Source of the DNA: Lateolabrax maculatus
Taxonomy: Eukaryota > Chordata > Actinopteri > Acropomatiformes > Lateolabracidae
Direction of reading: 5' to 3'
NCBI GenBank assembly: GCA_031216445.1
Contig: CM062218.1
Location: 8,143,001-8,207,000, forward strand
DNA length: 64,000 nucleotides
Position numbers and translations under genes: made by a program. This document shows positions 23,604-35,800 of the stretch, piece after piece (position 1 is the stretch's first letter; each line of letters starts with the position of its first letter). Under the pieces are notes generated by a model. The model saw only the letters and a program-made list of their open reading frames with translations. It was not told the DNA's origin and made no database searches.

Positions 23604-26600
23604 CTGGTGGGAAGGAAGGACGCGAAGAAAATGGAGACGGGAAAAGGAAAGAGGAAACAGGAAGTTGGGGGGGAAAAAGGGAAAGGAAAAAGGTTAGTGT
23701 GGGTGAGAGACAGAGAATAAGGGAGGAACTGTGGGGGAGTGCAGTGACAAATGTTACTGTCAAGAACATCAATAGCATAACTGCGAGCAGCCTCCATTCT
23801 GTAGCAGGCAAGCACTGACAACTGACTGCCCGCTCACTGACCTGTATCGAAAGCGAAAGCAGGACGTGATGTTGATCTAAAATCTCCATACCACAGCGAG
23901 ATCAAGATAGTTCTCACACTTTCTTTTCATTCTCAACTCACTTTTCTCCCTCCCTACCACTCTCCGAGCACCAGATGTTGTGAAACCCCCCGTCTGTCAC
24001 GGTCGAGATGTGTTCTTGCTGGAAAAGTGCTGATTGGTTTGATAAGATGCTTGGATTACAGGCTGGCAATGGGCTTCCCAGTGTGGTATTATGTATTGGG
24101 TATCAACAGGGTCCAGGAAACACAGGGCTGAATCTGCTGACAGGCTGGCTTATGCTGCTCTGAGATGGGTTACCTGGGCTGTCATGGCCATTGGAGCACA
24201 GAAAAAAATACAGGACACACATGCCGATCCGTGGCATTTTAACAAGACCTAGAGCAAATACTAGTTTTTGCAAACTTTGGTCAGCAATGCCACTTAGTTT
24301 GTTTTAACCTCTATTCAGCCTCAAAACAGCAGGTATTAGGTAAATTCAGATAGTGTTTGCTAGGTTGTTAATCAGAGAAGTACACTTGCTGTGCATGCGT
24401 CTCCAAATTTGGTAATTTCAAATTTCTCAGAAAAACTGAAGGAAGTAGTGATATTTTTCTGGTTGATTCTCCCACAAGAAAACGTCAAAAAACTAAACTG
24501 CTGTGTGCAACTTGACAAGAACAGGACCAAGGATGTGGAATGCAGTATACATACAGTCCATGAAACAATCATCCAGTGTGCTTTACTTGTGCAGACTACA
24601 TGTGCAGTCTGTCCCCTTGCAGTGCATACAAATTATTCAATAAAGAAATCATCATTAGTAGAAGCCCAGCCCAGCCCAGCCTAATACAACCCCTAATTTT
24701 GAAAGAAGGCTTAAAGAAATATAGAAATAATTATTTTTAACTAATAAATTAGTTTTCTCATTACTATTATTGATTATTTATGCTGCTCTGATCATCCTGA
24801 TTCTTTCTAATTTCACTCCCTCTGCAAAAACATATGAAATATGATGCAATCCAAAGACCATTTTGCAATGATTTAATTTACATTTACGATTGGTGTGCAG
24901 AGCAAAGACAAACCACCTTGAATGAAGCACAGCAGTACATCACTAGTGAGCATTAACAGTCCCCTTAAGCCCCTGTTAGATTTTCACTGGAGGTCAGAGG
25001 CCATCCCACACAGGGGATACTGAGGGAGAGTGCTGGCAGTAATATATACTCACAGCTGTGCCTAGAAAGTTTGCCAGTCTTGTATTCTCCATCACAAAGA
25101 ACCGGAGGGAGAAAACGTAAGCCAAAGTTCAGCCTAATACATACAATATATAACGACAGGTTTAGGGTTCATGTTAATATAAAACAGGAGGGGGCAGTTT
25201 TCCCCATAGCAGGATAAATGCATTTATCAAGTATAGAATAGAGTCCATAGAGAAGCATGAAAGAGGCCCGCTGGTGTAACAAAACCGTAGGTCCTGGGAA
25301 AAAATAGACAAATATGTGAAGCCCTGTTTTTGAATCAGCAGCCTTTGAACAGCTTTTGACAAAAATGAAAACTTCAGTTGCAGGAAAAAAAACATCAAGC
25401 GAGTTTGTGTATTTTGTCCTGCTTTTGTCAACACATCAAAACACACAGAGTTGTTATTTTCTTTCAGGCCACAAATGACAGATTTAGCCATAGGGTCAAA
25501 ATTGGAGAACTGTGTGTGGGAAGGATATATTGTACTAACAACATATAAGCATTTAGAGCTATGCCTCACTGATGCAAGTTATTAAGTCCTATAGAGACAT
25601 TCTATCACTATCATACAGTCCCTGTAAAAGCCAGAAGGGAAGGAACAGCCCCAAGTATGGAACATTAAGCCGCACGGCCACAGCCGCTACTTTAACACAA
25701 GTATTCACCAGTTCACAGAGTTTAAGTGCTGCCCCAAGCCATGCAACAAACTCCATTGGCCTTATAACTGACGATTATTCAGCCAAAGAGGAGGCATTTA
25801 AAACTAATGCATCCATGTTGAGGTGCGTTGTTAAAGACCCTTTCTCAGGGGAGAGATCATTTTTAAATATGTTTCATGCATACAAGTTATATGGGATAAC
25901 AGAGTCATTGATGAAAACGTTTTAAGGCTGGGTTGCTATGCTGCATGAGTGACAAGATATCCGCCCTTTATATCACAGGGGCAGGGCTGTGTTTTAACAT
26001 GAGGCTGAGATCTGAGGGTCTTGACATTCCTCGACTGGAATGCATGATTGGTCCCTAGACTCAGATTCATGTCACATACTTTCAACGGCTCGCCAGAGAG
26101 CTACACTCTGCCCATATTTCTCCATTTTATATAAGGGCCAATCGGATCTGGTTACACAAGGCTTTTCCTCCTCCGAGGGGGAATGTTTTACATGCAGCCA
26201 AACAGATGTGTGTTTGTGCTGGCTGGTGTCTATGTGTGTTTGTGAGTGAATGTGTTTATGTATCTGTGCTTGCTGCGGTTGATTGGTTCAAAATATACCA
26301 AGGGGATGATAGGGGAAAAAAACATTGTTTTCACTCTTATTTTTTATTTTTTCAAAGGCAAATCATATCCTACCAAGTAGGAGAACTAAGGCTGGGTTCA
26401 GTACCCAGCGTAGGTTCAGTTTCCACACCGTAGTATGGAAAACTTTATTAAAAACTGTCAAGTAGAGAAAGCTGGCATTGAATGCTTGCTCAGATTAAAA
26501 CTATTCTTATTCTATGATCTGACTTTCTTCTTATTTTATGTGGACAAAATTCTTGAGCAGCTGCTTGTGCTTTGACTACACTTCATGTTTCAGATATATG

Positions 26601-28429
26601 GCTTTTTTGTTCAATCAAAAAAACATGTTTGTATTGCTTAAGGGTATTGCCAGAAAATATGTATTTTGGCATTGGTAATGAAACTCAGGTATCATCAGCA
26701 CTTGTATTCAAAAAAATTGAAAGATATCAAGGCTTGAGGAGCAACCAGTCAGACTCTATTAATGTAAACTGAAATCTTTAAAAACAGCTGCATTTCCTTG
26801 CTCCGCAGCCGGTTCAAACATCAATATCTCTTCCAGCTAGTTAACCTTAGATCATAATACTTGCCACAAATAGAAGGTTGTGCATTATTTTTTCGATACA
26901 AGATATTCATTTGGCTTAACAGAGAAGAAAAATGTAACTACTTCAGCAAGCCGGGACGTTATCAGCACCATTTATTGCTAAACATGCAAGACGAGGCAGG
27001 ATAATGCTTCACCTTCAGCTATGAAAAAGTGAATGGAGGTTGTGGCTCCATTAATACGCTGAGCTGAACCAGAGCATAGCATCTCTCCTGAGTCCATTTT
27101 TCACCGGTTAAGTGATTTCCTTCCCTCTCCTCTCTCTCCCTGGTGACACTGCGTGGTTAAGGGTGTCAGGGAATGGACCTTTGTGAATTACAGGACTCTT
27201 GTGCATTCTTCTCTTTATATTATGTGCAGCAGTAGAATGTATCAAACCATAATTCAGTCAGCTAAAGGTTGATTTTTTTTTATTTTTTGCATATTTGCCT
27301 TTAAATAAAATGAATTAACTTGTCAGATGAACTGCAAATCTATTGCTCTTTTAGAATACAGTAAATTAAATTAAGTCTGTTTTTGGTGGTAATGCTAGTG
27401 TCAGGTCCTTGAAGATTAAAGTAAAGTTAAACTGGTCTATTATATGATTCCTGGACTGCAGAAAAGAAAGACACTGTTCCCTCATTCACAGGAGTCATTT
27501 CTCTGTGAACACTGTGTGACCCCATAACTATGATGAAACCTCCCCATGAGGTTTCCTCTAAGGCATAATATGGTCATACTGAACAATTCCTTGCTTTCCA
27601 GGAAATATGTCCACCATGAAATCTATAACACAATAGAACAAAAACACACTCCAGTAAGGTGTTGAGGAAGCAAACTGTGGCCTATTGCCGAGACATCAGA
27701 TTGCTTTTGTATTACAGAAAGTTTAACAGGAATACGTGTTTATGGCTCTGTGTGAAATCCTACAGTTTTATGGTTTTAGTTTGGTATATTGACTTTCTTG
27801 CAAGATGAATCAAACCCCCTAAGGCAACAGATTGTCTTTTGTTATTGGTTTGTTATTTTTTCTGACAAGTTATCTAATTTTATCTTAAGGTGTAACCTTT
27901 ATCTCAGGGTGTAATACTAAACATTTTGACAATTAATGTATGTGCTTTTTCCCCCTTCGCTAGGCATTGCACGTTCAGTATCTGATCATCCTGAAGGCAC
28001 AGTGTCTCACAGCTGTTGTTGGATACATGGGTACTGCAAGGCAGAAATGGTGGTTTCCCACAATACAGATCCAAATCAAAATGTCCTAGTTTCCTGTTGG
28101 CCTAACTGTCTTATCTTGGTTCAGCCCCTTTTTTTTCAAAGAGATTGGAGTGCTGCCAGAGAGGCCCCTCTTCCTCTCTGTGTCATCTCCATATTCCCAT
28201 TTCACACACAGCACATGCAGAATAACAGACAACCTCAAGCACACCGGCACAAAACTGGCAGTCTTATTCAAAAATGAACAAAAATGGGGTCCCTAAAACA
28301 TGACAAAAAACAACTAAATAACCAAGTGCCAAAGCATTTTGGAAATGAAGGTTGAAATGAATGGTTTAAGGGTGAGAGGCTTCAACACAAGGACCAGGAA
28401 AGTCATCCCAGATGGCATTAGTTAGGGGA
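23604..28429. other. Non-coding DNA, no further exon recognised
   Basis: The first 110 bases are the polypyrimidine region of the exon above. The rest holds no repeat I can name and no exon with good signals. A 117-codon plus-strand frame at 25572-25925 and a 131-codon minus frame at 25174-25569 have no protein character. The stretch 26800-27170 is less AT-rich and may hold regulatory sequence. Confidence 0.5.
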
Positions 28430-28990
28430 TATTGTCTTCTAGAGGGCCCTCCACGCCTGGTTGCTCCGTTTGGCCGGCTATGAAAGAGATGCAGCTTTCC
28501 TTTGGCATCTCTGATGACTGACTTCCTGGAAGCTGTGTTGCGTGAAATGGCCTCCTCTGTACCAGTTGCTCTCCTTTGCCAACCCTCATCCCTTCACACA
28601 AGTCAGCTTCCCGCCGCCAAACACGCCGGCTTTGACTGTCACTCCTGGCAAAACGCAGCAGTCGGAGGTGCGACCGGCTCTGTGGGTCACCAGCAGTTCC
28701 ACCTACAATCTCAAATGGCCCCTCTGTCCACCCACCCTCATCCTTTCTCCAACACTCAAGGACCAAGTTCATGCGTAACCAAGGCAACGAAGTCTCAGGG
28801 CATGTGTGGATTTTGGCGCGTGGGAAGTCCGACAGGTTTCAGGCTGCTCTCGGTTGAATAAGGGAAGGAATGACCGAGTGAGAAGTTACCCCCGGTGCCT
28901 CCACGCTCACTAGCACCGGGGCAGAGGGGGCTGGCAAGGCAAACACCACACACTCTGTCTCTGCTTCTCTCTCTCTCTTTCTCCCTCTTT
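28430..28990 (-). promoter_or_regulatory. CpG-rich block, candidate second promoter or first exon
   Basis: I count about two dozen CpGs in roughly 550 bases, in a region otherwise poor in CpG, and the G+C content is above its surroundings. In minus-strand sense the upstream part (28990 to 28940) is GA-rich, as in the rbms3 leader. Long open frames occur on both strands, including one from an ATG near 28772 on the minus strand ending at 28422, but in GC-rich DNA that is weak evidence. A possible donor (GGGG followed by GTAACT) lies near 28890. It could be an upstream promoter for a minus-strand transcript that uses the exon at 23379, or a CpG-rich enhancer. Confidence 0.35.
28890..28921. other. 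Perfect 9-bp GC-rich hairpin
   Basis: CCCCGGTGC at 28890-28898 and GCACCGGGG at 28913-28921 form a perfect stem around a 14-base loop. It lies in the CpG-rich block, in what would be the transcript's start region. Not a terminator in a eukaryote; possibly a structured leader. Confidence 0.6.
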
Positions 28991-30074
28991 TCCTCTTCGC
29001 GTCTTCTAATAATGCTCTAAGAAAACACTTCTGTGATATAAGATGAGAGTCTGGAGGGACGCGGAGTAGGTGGTAACCAAGGTAACTGGGTCAGAAGGTG
29101 ACGTTATACGCAGGATGGCTGACAGCCACTCATACAAGCAGTACAGTACTGTACTTGGGGTCAGCTGTGCTAAGTTTAGAGTGTGGTGTATACTGTTAAG
29201 ATATCTGCACTGACCTAAGAGTGACTGTGGAATCTCTATTGACTGGAGTCCCCATACAAACTGTTGTGACCCTACCTGTTTAGAGCCACTGCTCTAGTCG
29301 CGAAGGACAAACAGGATACATAATGTTCCCATCCACAAGTCATGCACAGTTATTTCAAGGTATTAGGTGACATAATACACTGTTTATGTATCTGTCTCAA
29401 AGAGACAGTGTTTGCTCCTTTAAGAAACCTGTTCTCATACCAAATGGTGCTGTGAGTCTTTCGAGGTGTGGAAGGAAAGGAATGGAATGTGAAGTGGAGG
29501 TGCAGAGGGGGCAACGTAGAGACAAAAAAAAAAAAAGGAAAGTGGACAGATAGAAAGATATTTTTCTGATTGAATCTTTGACCTCTGAGAAACTTTGATG
29601 AACAATAATATGACCCTTCCACACTTGGAGCTCTAAGTACACCTCACAACTTTCTGCGTCTGTTATCCATCTCGCCAAATATTTTCCTTGGCCTGACACA
29701 TGTTTATGCTCTGATGAACCGTGAGCCTGGGGGCTAGTGCGGTGAAGCGGATGTAGAGCCTCAAATTTGCATCTTGACATCCTATGGGAAGCAAATGGAA
29801 AGACATGGGGGGGGGGGGTGATCTGACTAAAAAAAAAGTCACTTTATAGACGGGCCTGATTTCGATAACACCTACACTAGGAAAACAGATATCCAAAATA
29901 CTCCTGCTCCCTTTCCCACTACCTTCTCTTCATCTCCCACCATGCTTGGACTAACAACAAGCAGCAGCATCCACCCCCTCAGTGGAGAGGGGCCATAAAC
30001 ATTTACACTGGGGTACTTTAAGGGAAGATGAAGGCCTAATGCTGCAAAGCAGTGGCTGGTGGAAAAGGAGATTA
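28991..30074. other. Non-coding DNA
   Basis: No gene seen. It contains a run of 12 G at 29807-29818 and short A-runs near 29524 and 29829. Confidence 0.5.
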
Positions 30075-30250
30075 CGTCTGTGATTAAATATCATCAATCA
30101 ATGAATAAGTCCACTGACAGAAAATTATTCATTTTGATAATCAAGTTACTGTTTAAGTCATTTGTCAAGTAAAAATGCCAAACAGTTGATGGTTCAAGTT
30201 TACTGCATGTGAGAATGTGCTGACTTTTTATGCTTTAAAACCGTTGGCCG
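30075..30250 (+). repeat. Dispersed teleost repeat, left part, same family as 3224
   Basis: The order GACAGAAAATTATTC, TTTTGATAATC, GTTTAAGTCATTTGTCAAG, AAAAATGCCAAACA and CATGTGAGAATGTGCTG matches the early part of the fish repeat whose later part is present at 3224. It appears to be cut by an insertion and to resume near 30820. Confidence 0.55.
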
Positions 30251-30339
30251 TAAAAAAAACAAGAAACTGAGCAACTGAACTTATCAGGTTCTAGTAACTC
30301 AGAACCGACCGGTTTGTGCCGGATTTAGATTATTTTCAT

Positions 30340-30455
30340 TATTCTGTTTTATTGCCACAGGTCTTTCTGTTAATGGAGAAATAATTTCACAATTTGTGAT
30401 GAATAAACTTAATAAAATAAAATAAAATAAATAAAATAAAAAAATAAAATATGTC
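30340..30455 (+). mobile_element. LINE- or SINE-type 3' tail with (AATAA)n
   Basis: The stretch GAGAAATAATTTCACAATTTGTGATGAATAAA followed by an AATAA repeat at 30409-30450 is a decayed form of the 3' end of a fish non-LTR retroelement, which I recall as 'AATTTCCCCTTTGGGATGAATAAA' plus a short tandem tail. A better-kept copy lies at 37600. No reverse-transcriptase frame accompanies it. Confidence 0.5.
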
Positions 30456-30819
30456 TAATACCTGAGTAAATCCAAGGATACTCAGTCTTAGAACATAAAA
30501 ACATGGTATGTCACAATCATTGTAGAATAATATTTTGTTTTGTTGAGGCAAGAAAAGGAGTTGTAAACTGTGAGTTGCAGGAAAAATGACATATATTGTG
30601 TTTTGAGCTCATAACTGGTGGTACATTAAACTGCTGCCACTGTATGTGCTCTCTTTATATTTGGGTTTGTTGGCGTCAACCACATTTTAGATCTATCATT
30701 AATTGTCCTTGGGTCTATTTTGGACCATGTTTAACTATTCTTGGGACCCTTTTGGACTGGAAAAATACATTTATGTAGTTCAGATTCAGGTAGATTTTCC
30801 ACAGATCTGTTTTTGGTTG

Positions 30820-30890
30820 GGTCCAAAGGTTTGGACTGGTAAAGACCTCTAAACTGAAGACATCACCTTGGGTTCTATCTTGGGTTCTTC
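30820..30890 (+). repeat. Dispersed teleost repeat, right part
   Basis: TTTGGACTGGTAAAGACC and CTGAAGACATCACCTTGGGTTC match the segment that follows the 30075-30250 part in the family consensus I remember. The intervening 570 bases include the retroelement tail. Confidence 0.5.
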
Positions 30891-32250
30891 TCTTAATACA
30901 AATTGATAATACAAATAGTTATGATTCACAGCCTAAAATAAAACCATCTAAAGGTAAATTGGAAAATGGAGGGTCATCTTCATTGCAACTTAAGGTTCAG
31001 TCATTTATCACCGAATACAAAAAAGAAGAAACTATAAAAGAGAAGAATGAAAAGATTGTAATTTAATTTAATATATGGAACAATTGATGGTTATGGTGAT
31101 TTTGGAGTCCATATGTGTTTGTAATTATTCACCTGGACTTGGCAGCCACATTATTTATATATATATATCTATATCTATCTTTCACTTCTTTCCACCCCAC
31201 TTTCCTGCCCTCCTCTTCGGTCATCCTTTCATATCGCATTGATAGAAAATCATCCTCCCACTCACCTCATTAATGTAACAATGACAAAATGACCCTGATG
31301 AAGATTTAGTTGGTCACAACACGTCAGCTATTTTAAATATGTATTCCCACGTAAGATGAAAGCATTTTAATTTTGCACAAATCCTACAGTGTTCCTTGGA
31401 TCATTTTTGAAGGAGACTTGCATTTGACATTTTTGACTGAGACCACATTCCACCCATACAATAAACCCCTTCACAAGATGAAACAAGCACAGTACACCTG
31501 AAGTATCCAAAGAGCAGTAATATGTGATCACCAGAAAGACCCAGCAGTGCTTATACTCAATTGTCTTCAACACCAAATATTTGTTTTGAATTACAGGAAT
31601 TGAGGATGTAATGCACTGTACTTCAGTCTGTTAACGGTATAGAAAGAGGCTGTTACCGTCTCCTGCTGAACTATGATTATAGCTGTTTACCCACTGGGGC
31701 ATCACACCTCCAGATAAATGCTCTCACACTGACATTTTAGTCCTCTTCTTACGTATGCTTTTTATACACCCACTTCTCTGGCTCTGTCACTTTGTCTGTT
31801 TGCCTCGCTCTATCACTGTCTCCCTTTGTCTCTCTCTTTTTTTGACTCTGTATGTTTTTCCACCACTCTCTCTCTCACTCTCCCTCTCCATCACTCTATA
31901 AACTATGGGCATGATGGATGCCTCTGATTGCCTAAGGCCTCTGAGTCCAGTGCACTAAATCCCAAGTGTTGTTTGGAGCTCTGTGTCATTAAAACAACAC
32001 CTCCACAATGCAGATATAACCACACATGATCACTAAGTAAGAGGTGGTCTGTATTATGGCTGCGGTAAAAGGGTGCAGAACATATGTGCAGTGCTCTTAA
32101 TTAACAGTAATTCTATAACATTGACATTTATTTTACCAGTCAATTATTGCTTACTTAAATTTGTATACTGATTTGTTAACTAAACTTTGTTACCTCATCT
32201 TGTTTAAAGGCTCCGTGAGTGACGAGTGCAAACTACTTAAAACTGCAAGT
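30891..32250. other. Non-coding DNA
   Basis: No gene seen. A (TA)n/(TATC)n tract lies at about 31155-31181, and CT-rich simple sequence at 31790-31900. Confidence 0.5.
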
Positions 32251-32887
32251 AGTAAAGATTATGAATCTCTTTATTCAAGACAGAACACAAGGCAAAATTT
32301 AGAAGCAGCACAATTGCGTACAAAGTGAAATTCAAACATATCAGAAATATCTACACAGTGTAGCTTGCGGCGTGACAAGGCAGCACTTAAGTTTGGCTAT
32401 GTTTCTGTCATTACTGCATGTGTCCCAGTGGTCCAAAGTGAGAAGACGGGAAGACGGGAAGAAGGGACGGAGAGTGTGAGGAAAGGAGATGAGCATGGCT
32501 TTTGAGGTGATGTAGAGTCTTCCATGGCAGGTTCTTGTTAGTCTGTCACGGGTTGTTTAAGTCTGACTCCCTCTGTGTGTCTGACTGCTGAAGACGGAAG
32601 AGAATTGCCTTTGCTTTTCCAAACGTCCAATGACAAGGCGAATCAGGATGGCCTTGCATTTATCTTTTCTTCCCTCCTCCCCTCTTCTTCTGCATTGTCC
32701 TTGGCTTTCTGATCCCTCCAGATGGGCCCTGTTGCTGCAGCACCCCTCAGGATGACGTGTACCCCAGCTGCTATTTCTAGACATGTACCCCCTTTTCATC
32801 TCGAAGAAACCTGATTCCACCTTCAAACATGCACATCTGTCAGGCATCATGGAACACATTGTGCACCGATAGTGCAGGTACAGAGAG
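32251..32887 (-). ncRNA. Candidate terminal exon of a minus-strand transcript
   Basis: In minus sense, a strong acceptor (CCTTTTCTTTCTCTTAG) ends at 32888 and the block runs about 635 bases to an AATAAA at 32275-32270, so cleavage would fall near 32250. The bases before the signal (GCCTTGTGTTCTGTCTTG) look like a mature 3' UTR end. One frame is open from the acceptor to a TAA at 32557 (about 110 codons), containing MCSMMPDRCACLK and a basic, Ser-rich tail. I recognise no family, and the other two frames stop quickly. It may be the last exon of a lncRNA or of a small gene starting to the right, for example near 38.2 kb. The strand is the same as rbms3. Confidence 0.4.
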
Positions 32888-35800
32888 CTAAGAGAAAGAA
32901 AAGGTTTTTGACTTATATGGATGATTTTTTCCATATATATTGTAATGGGCATCTGTCATACTCCTTTTTAACAGATGATGGGCTGATTAGCATAGAGCAC
33001 AAAAGAACCACACACACAAACAACAAACACAAAGCTATGCAGACACATATACACATTACTCATATGAATGACATCCCCAAAGGGTCAGGGTCAAAAAATG
33101 GACAGAAAACACCTTTCTCCTCGCAGGCTTGAGATCTCTTTTGTTTTGTTGCCTCCGTCAGATCCCTGTGGAGGCTGAAAATGAAGAATTAAGACAAGCG
33201 CACGAGAAAACAAACCAAGTTGCAACCAAGTCGGCGAACACTGCAGTCCTCCAATAACAACACTTCTTGATAAAAGTCTATTTTCTCTGCACACTGTCTC
33301 CACATGATGTTATCATTTTTCTTTAAATTCAATAGTCTCCTCTCTCCGCTCAGATGAAAACTGTACAGTTTTGAGATGAGCACACAGTTTTGTGCAAGTT
33401 TCCCATATGAGGCCGCCCTCTACAATATGACTTGCTGAAATGCTGAGGATGTACTGCTGTGAGAAGCTGTTATGAACACAGATCATTATTAAACCTTGGG
33501 CTTTGTTTTGATTTCCACTAAAGAAGAGCAGACAATTATCTGCTGAGTAAAGGAGACAGAATTTTTCCTATGGTTAAGAGTTGGATCAAGCTTTTATAAT
33601 TTGCTTTCAACCCTCTTCCTATTTACGTAGGTAGGTTTGTCCTCAGTGATCACAAAGTAAAACAACTTTTAGAGGACACATACAACACCTTCTTTTTTTC
33701 CTGTATTTTGCGGCTTGGGTGAAAACCGGGTAAGTGACCGTGAGGCCCAGGCAGAGAAAACACTCGAGACACATTGCCCTCGAATGTTTGGGAAGGACAT
33801 GAAAAGGCCAGGGTTTAACCACTGAATACAATGTTTTGCAGTAGTTTTACAAAATACAGTAAACCTGGCAATAAACGGGTATTGTGTGAATTTTTATTTT
33901 CCTGAATTTGAAGAGCCAGCCACTTAAGTGAAGTGTTTACACTACTTTTAGTGAACTTCATTGTTAAAAAAAAAGTTTTCACATTGGGCCTCTTTATATA
34001 TCATGTCAATTAACACCTTTAGAGTGGAAAATGACTCGACAATGCGTCATATTGCTTGCTTTATCTCCTACTCCATTATTTCTCTATCTCACTCTTTCAA
34101 TGTAAGACAGGGTATAAGAGACTGCAGTGAAAAAAAATGTGATCCCGCCATTCTGCACCCCAGTGGAGCATAACAGGGTACACATGTAGAGTCATGAACA
34201 CATTCCAGCTTTCCCTCTAGACCGCTGACACAGGGACATGTCAGAACAATGGCTCGTGGCCCCCTGAGAAAGCTACACAGCTATACGGTCACTGTTCTGA
34301 ATTTACTGTACTATGATACCAATGCACCATCACCTGTCAGATAATGTGGCTTTTCTTTTTTTGGAATGCTTTATTGGTCTGCATGGAGGAAATGTGCCTT
34401 TTCACCTGTCAACCTCTACAGCAAAAAATGACATTAGCTATTTAATAGTGCTGGTAGAGATTTGATAATTTACTCAAAGACACTTCAGCGTGAAAACAAA
34501 GGATGGTAGAGAATTGAATTTTAAATCTTCTGGTTAAAAGTCTTTCAAACCACCAGGGCCCCTAGTCCCTTTCCACACCTTTAGCTTTCCAGGCACTTTC
34601 CAACTAAACAGTTAAGGAAGACGCAGTTAAAAAGCACTAATGTGAGGAAGTAGCTGTGGCACTTGAACTTTATGTGCATTCAGTAATTAATTAAGTTAAT
34701 GAAGTGCAAGCACTCATGTGCCTGCCCTGTATTGATGGAGTGCAAAGTGAATCTTTACTGCTTTTGGTGTTCGTGATAGTCCCTTGTACCAAAAGCGCAG
34801 CTTCCTGCCTCCTGCCAAACTCACATGATCCTCCATGCTCCTCTGGAATAGCAAACGACAGGATGCTGAGCGCATCACAACAGTCACAAAATACAAATCA
34901 CAGGGTATGAAAGGTGAATCACAACACATCGACACACATTATAGCAGCCACATATTACATAGATTGCAGTTTCTACACTTTGTTGCTTATTGCCACTCAT
35001 CACTGGACTAACGGTATTTCACCATACATATTTTAATCATTCACTAATTTCTGACTAGTACATAGTGCTCTAAAGTATAACAAGTTTGCAGATCATGTAA
35101 AGTGAACATCATGTCATGAACAGTGTGGAAAATAAGGATGTGTGAACATCACTTTCTGCTCCTGTCATCATTTCTCAGGGGCCAAATGATTTGGTGCACA
35201 CTAGAGTGTTCACCAACATTCAGCAAATGGCCAAACTAACAATAAATCACAAAACAGCAGGGAGGGTACACCCAGGAACACTGACTCAGCTCGAGAAACT
35301 TCATGATTTATGCTCTTCTGAGCCATCAATCTCTGTAATTCCGTCTGAAAAACAGTAATAGCTTCCGAATCCACACCACAAGTCTTCTTTAAGTTCATAG
35401 GGCCTAATGAAACTATAATTTGAGGTTTTGGTTGGTGGTCAGAGTTTGCGGCGGCAAAATGCATTTCACTGCACTGCACAACAGGAATCCTTCTACTGCA
35501 GCATGTGTCCTCTGGGGCTGAGAGAGGCCATGCAGTCAACTGCAGTCAGAGGATCACAGTTTCCACATGTTCTACACCCTGTTTTATATAGCCTCTCAAG
35601 CTGAGAGAGAGAGAGAGAGAGTAGTCTGCTGGCAGACTGAATATAATTACACATACGTAGCAGGGATATAGTGATGACGACCATGTGTAAATGTGTGTAG
35701 GCCATCATGTGCAGCAAGTAACAATGAATATTGCAACAAAGCTTTTGACTTAAAAACCCTTCTGAGTTTCCTTGTTTTTCCATGTTGCCTAATCATCCCA

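Noticed and set aside
25180..25200. AGGAGGGGGCAG as a second CTCF site
   Set aside because: The flanking CCASY half does not match; core only.
33405..33425. TGTAGAGGGCGGC (minus strand) as a CTCF site
   Set aside because: Only about half of the flanking consensus fits.
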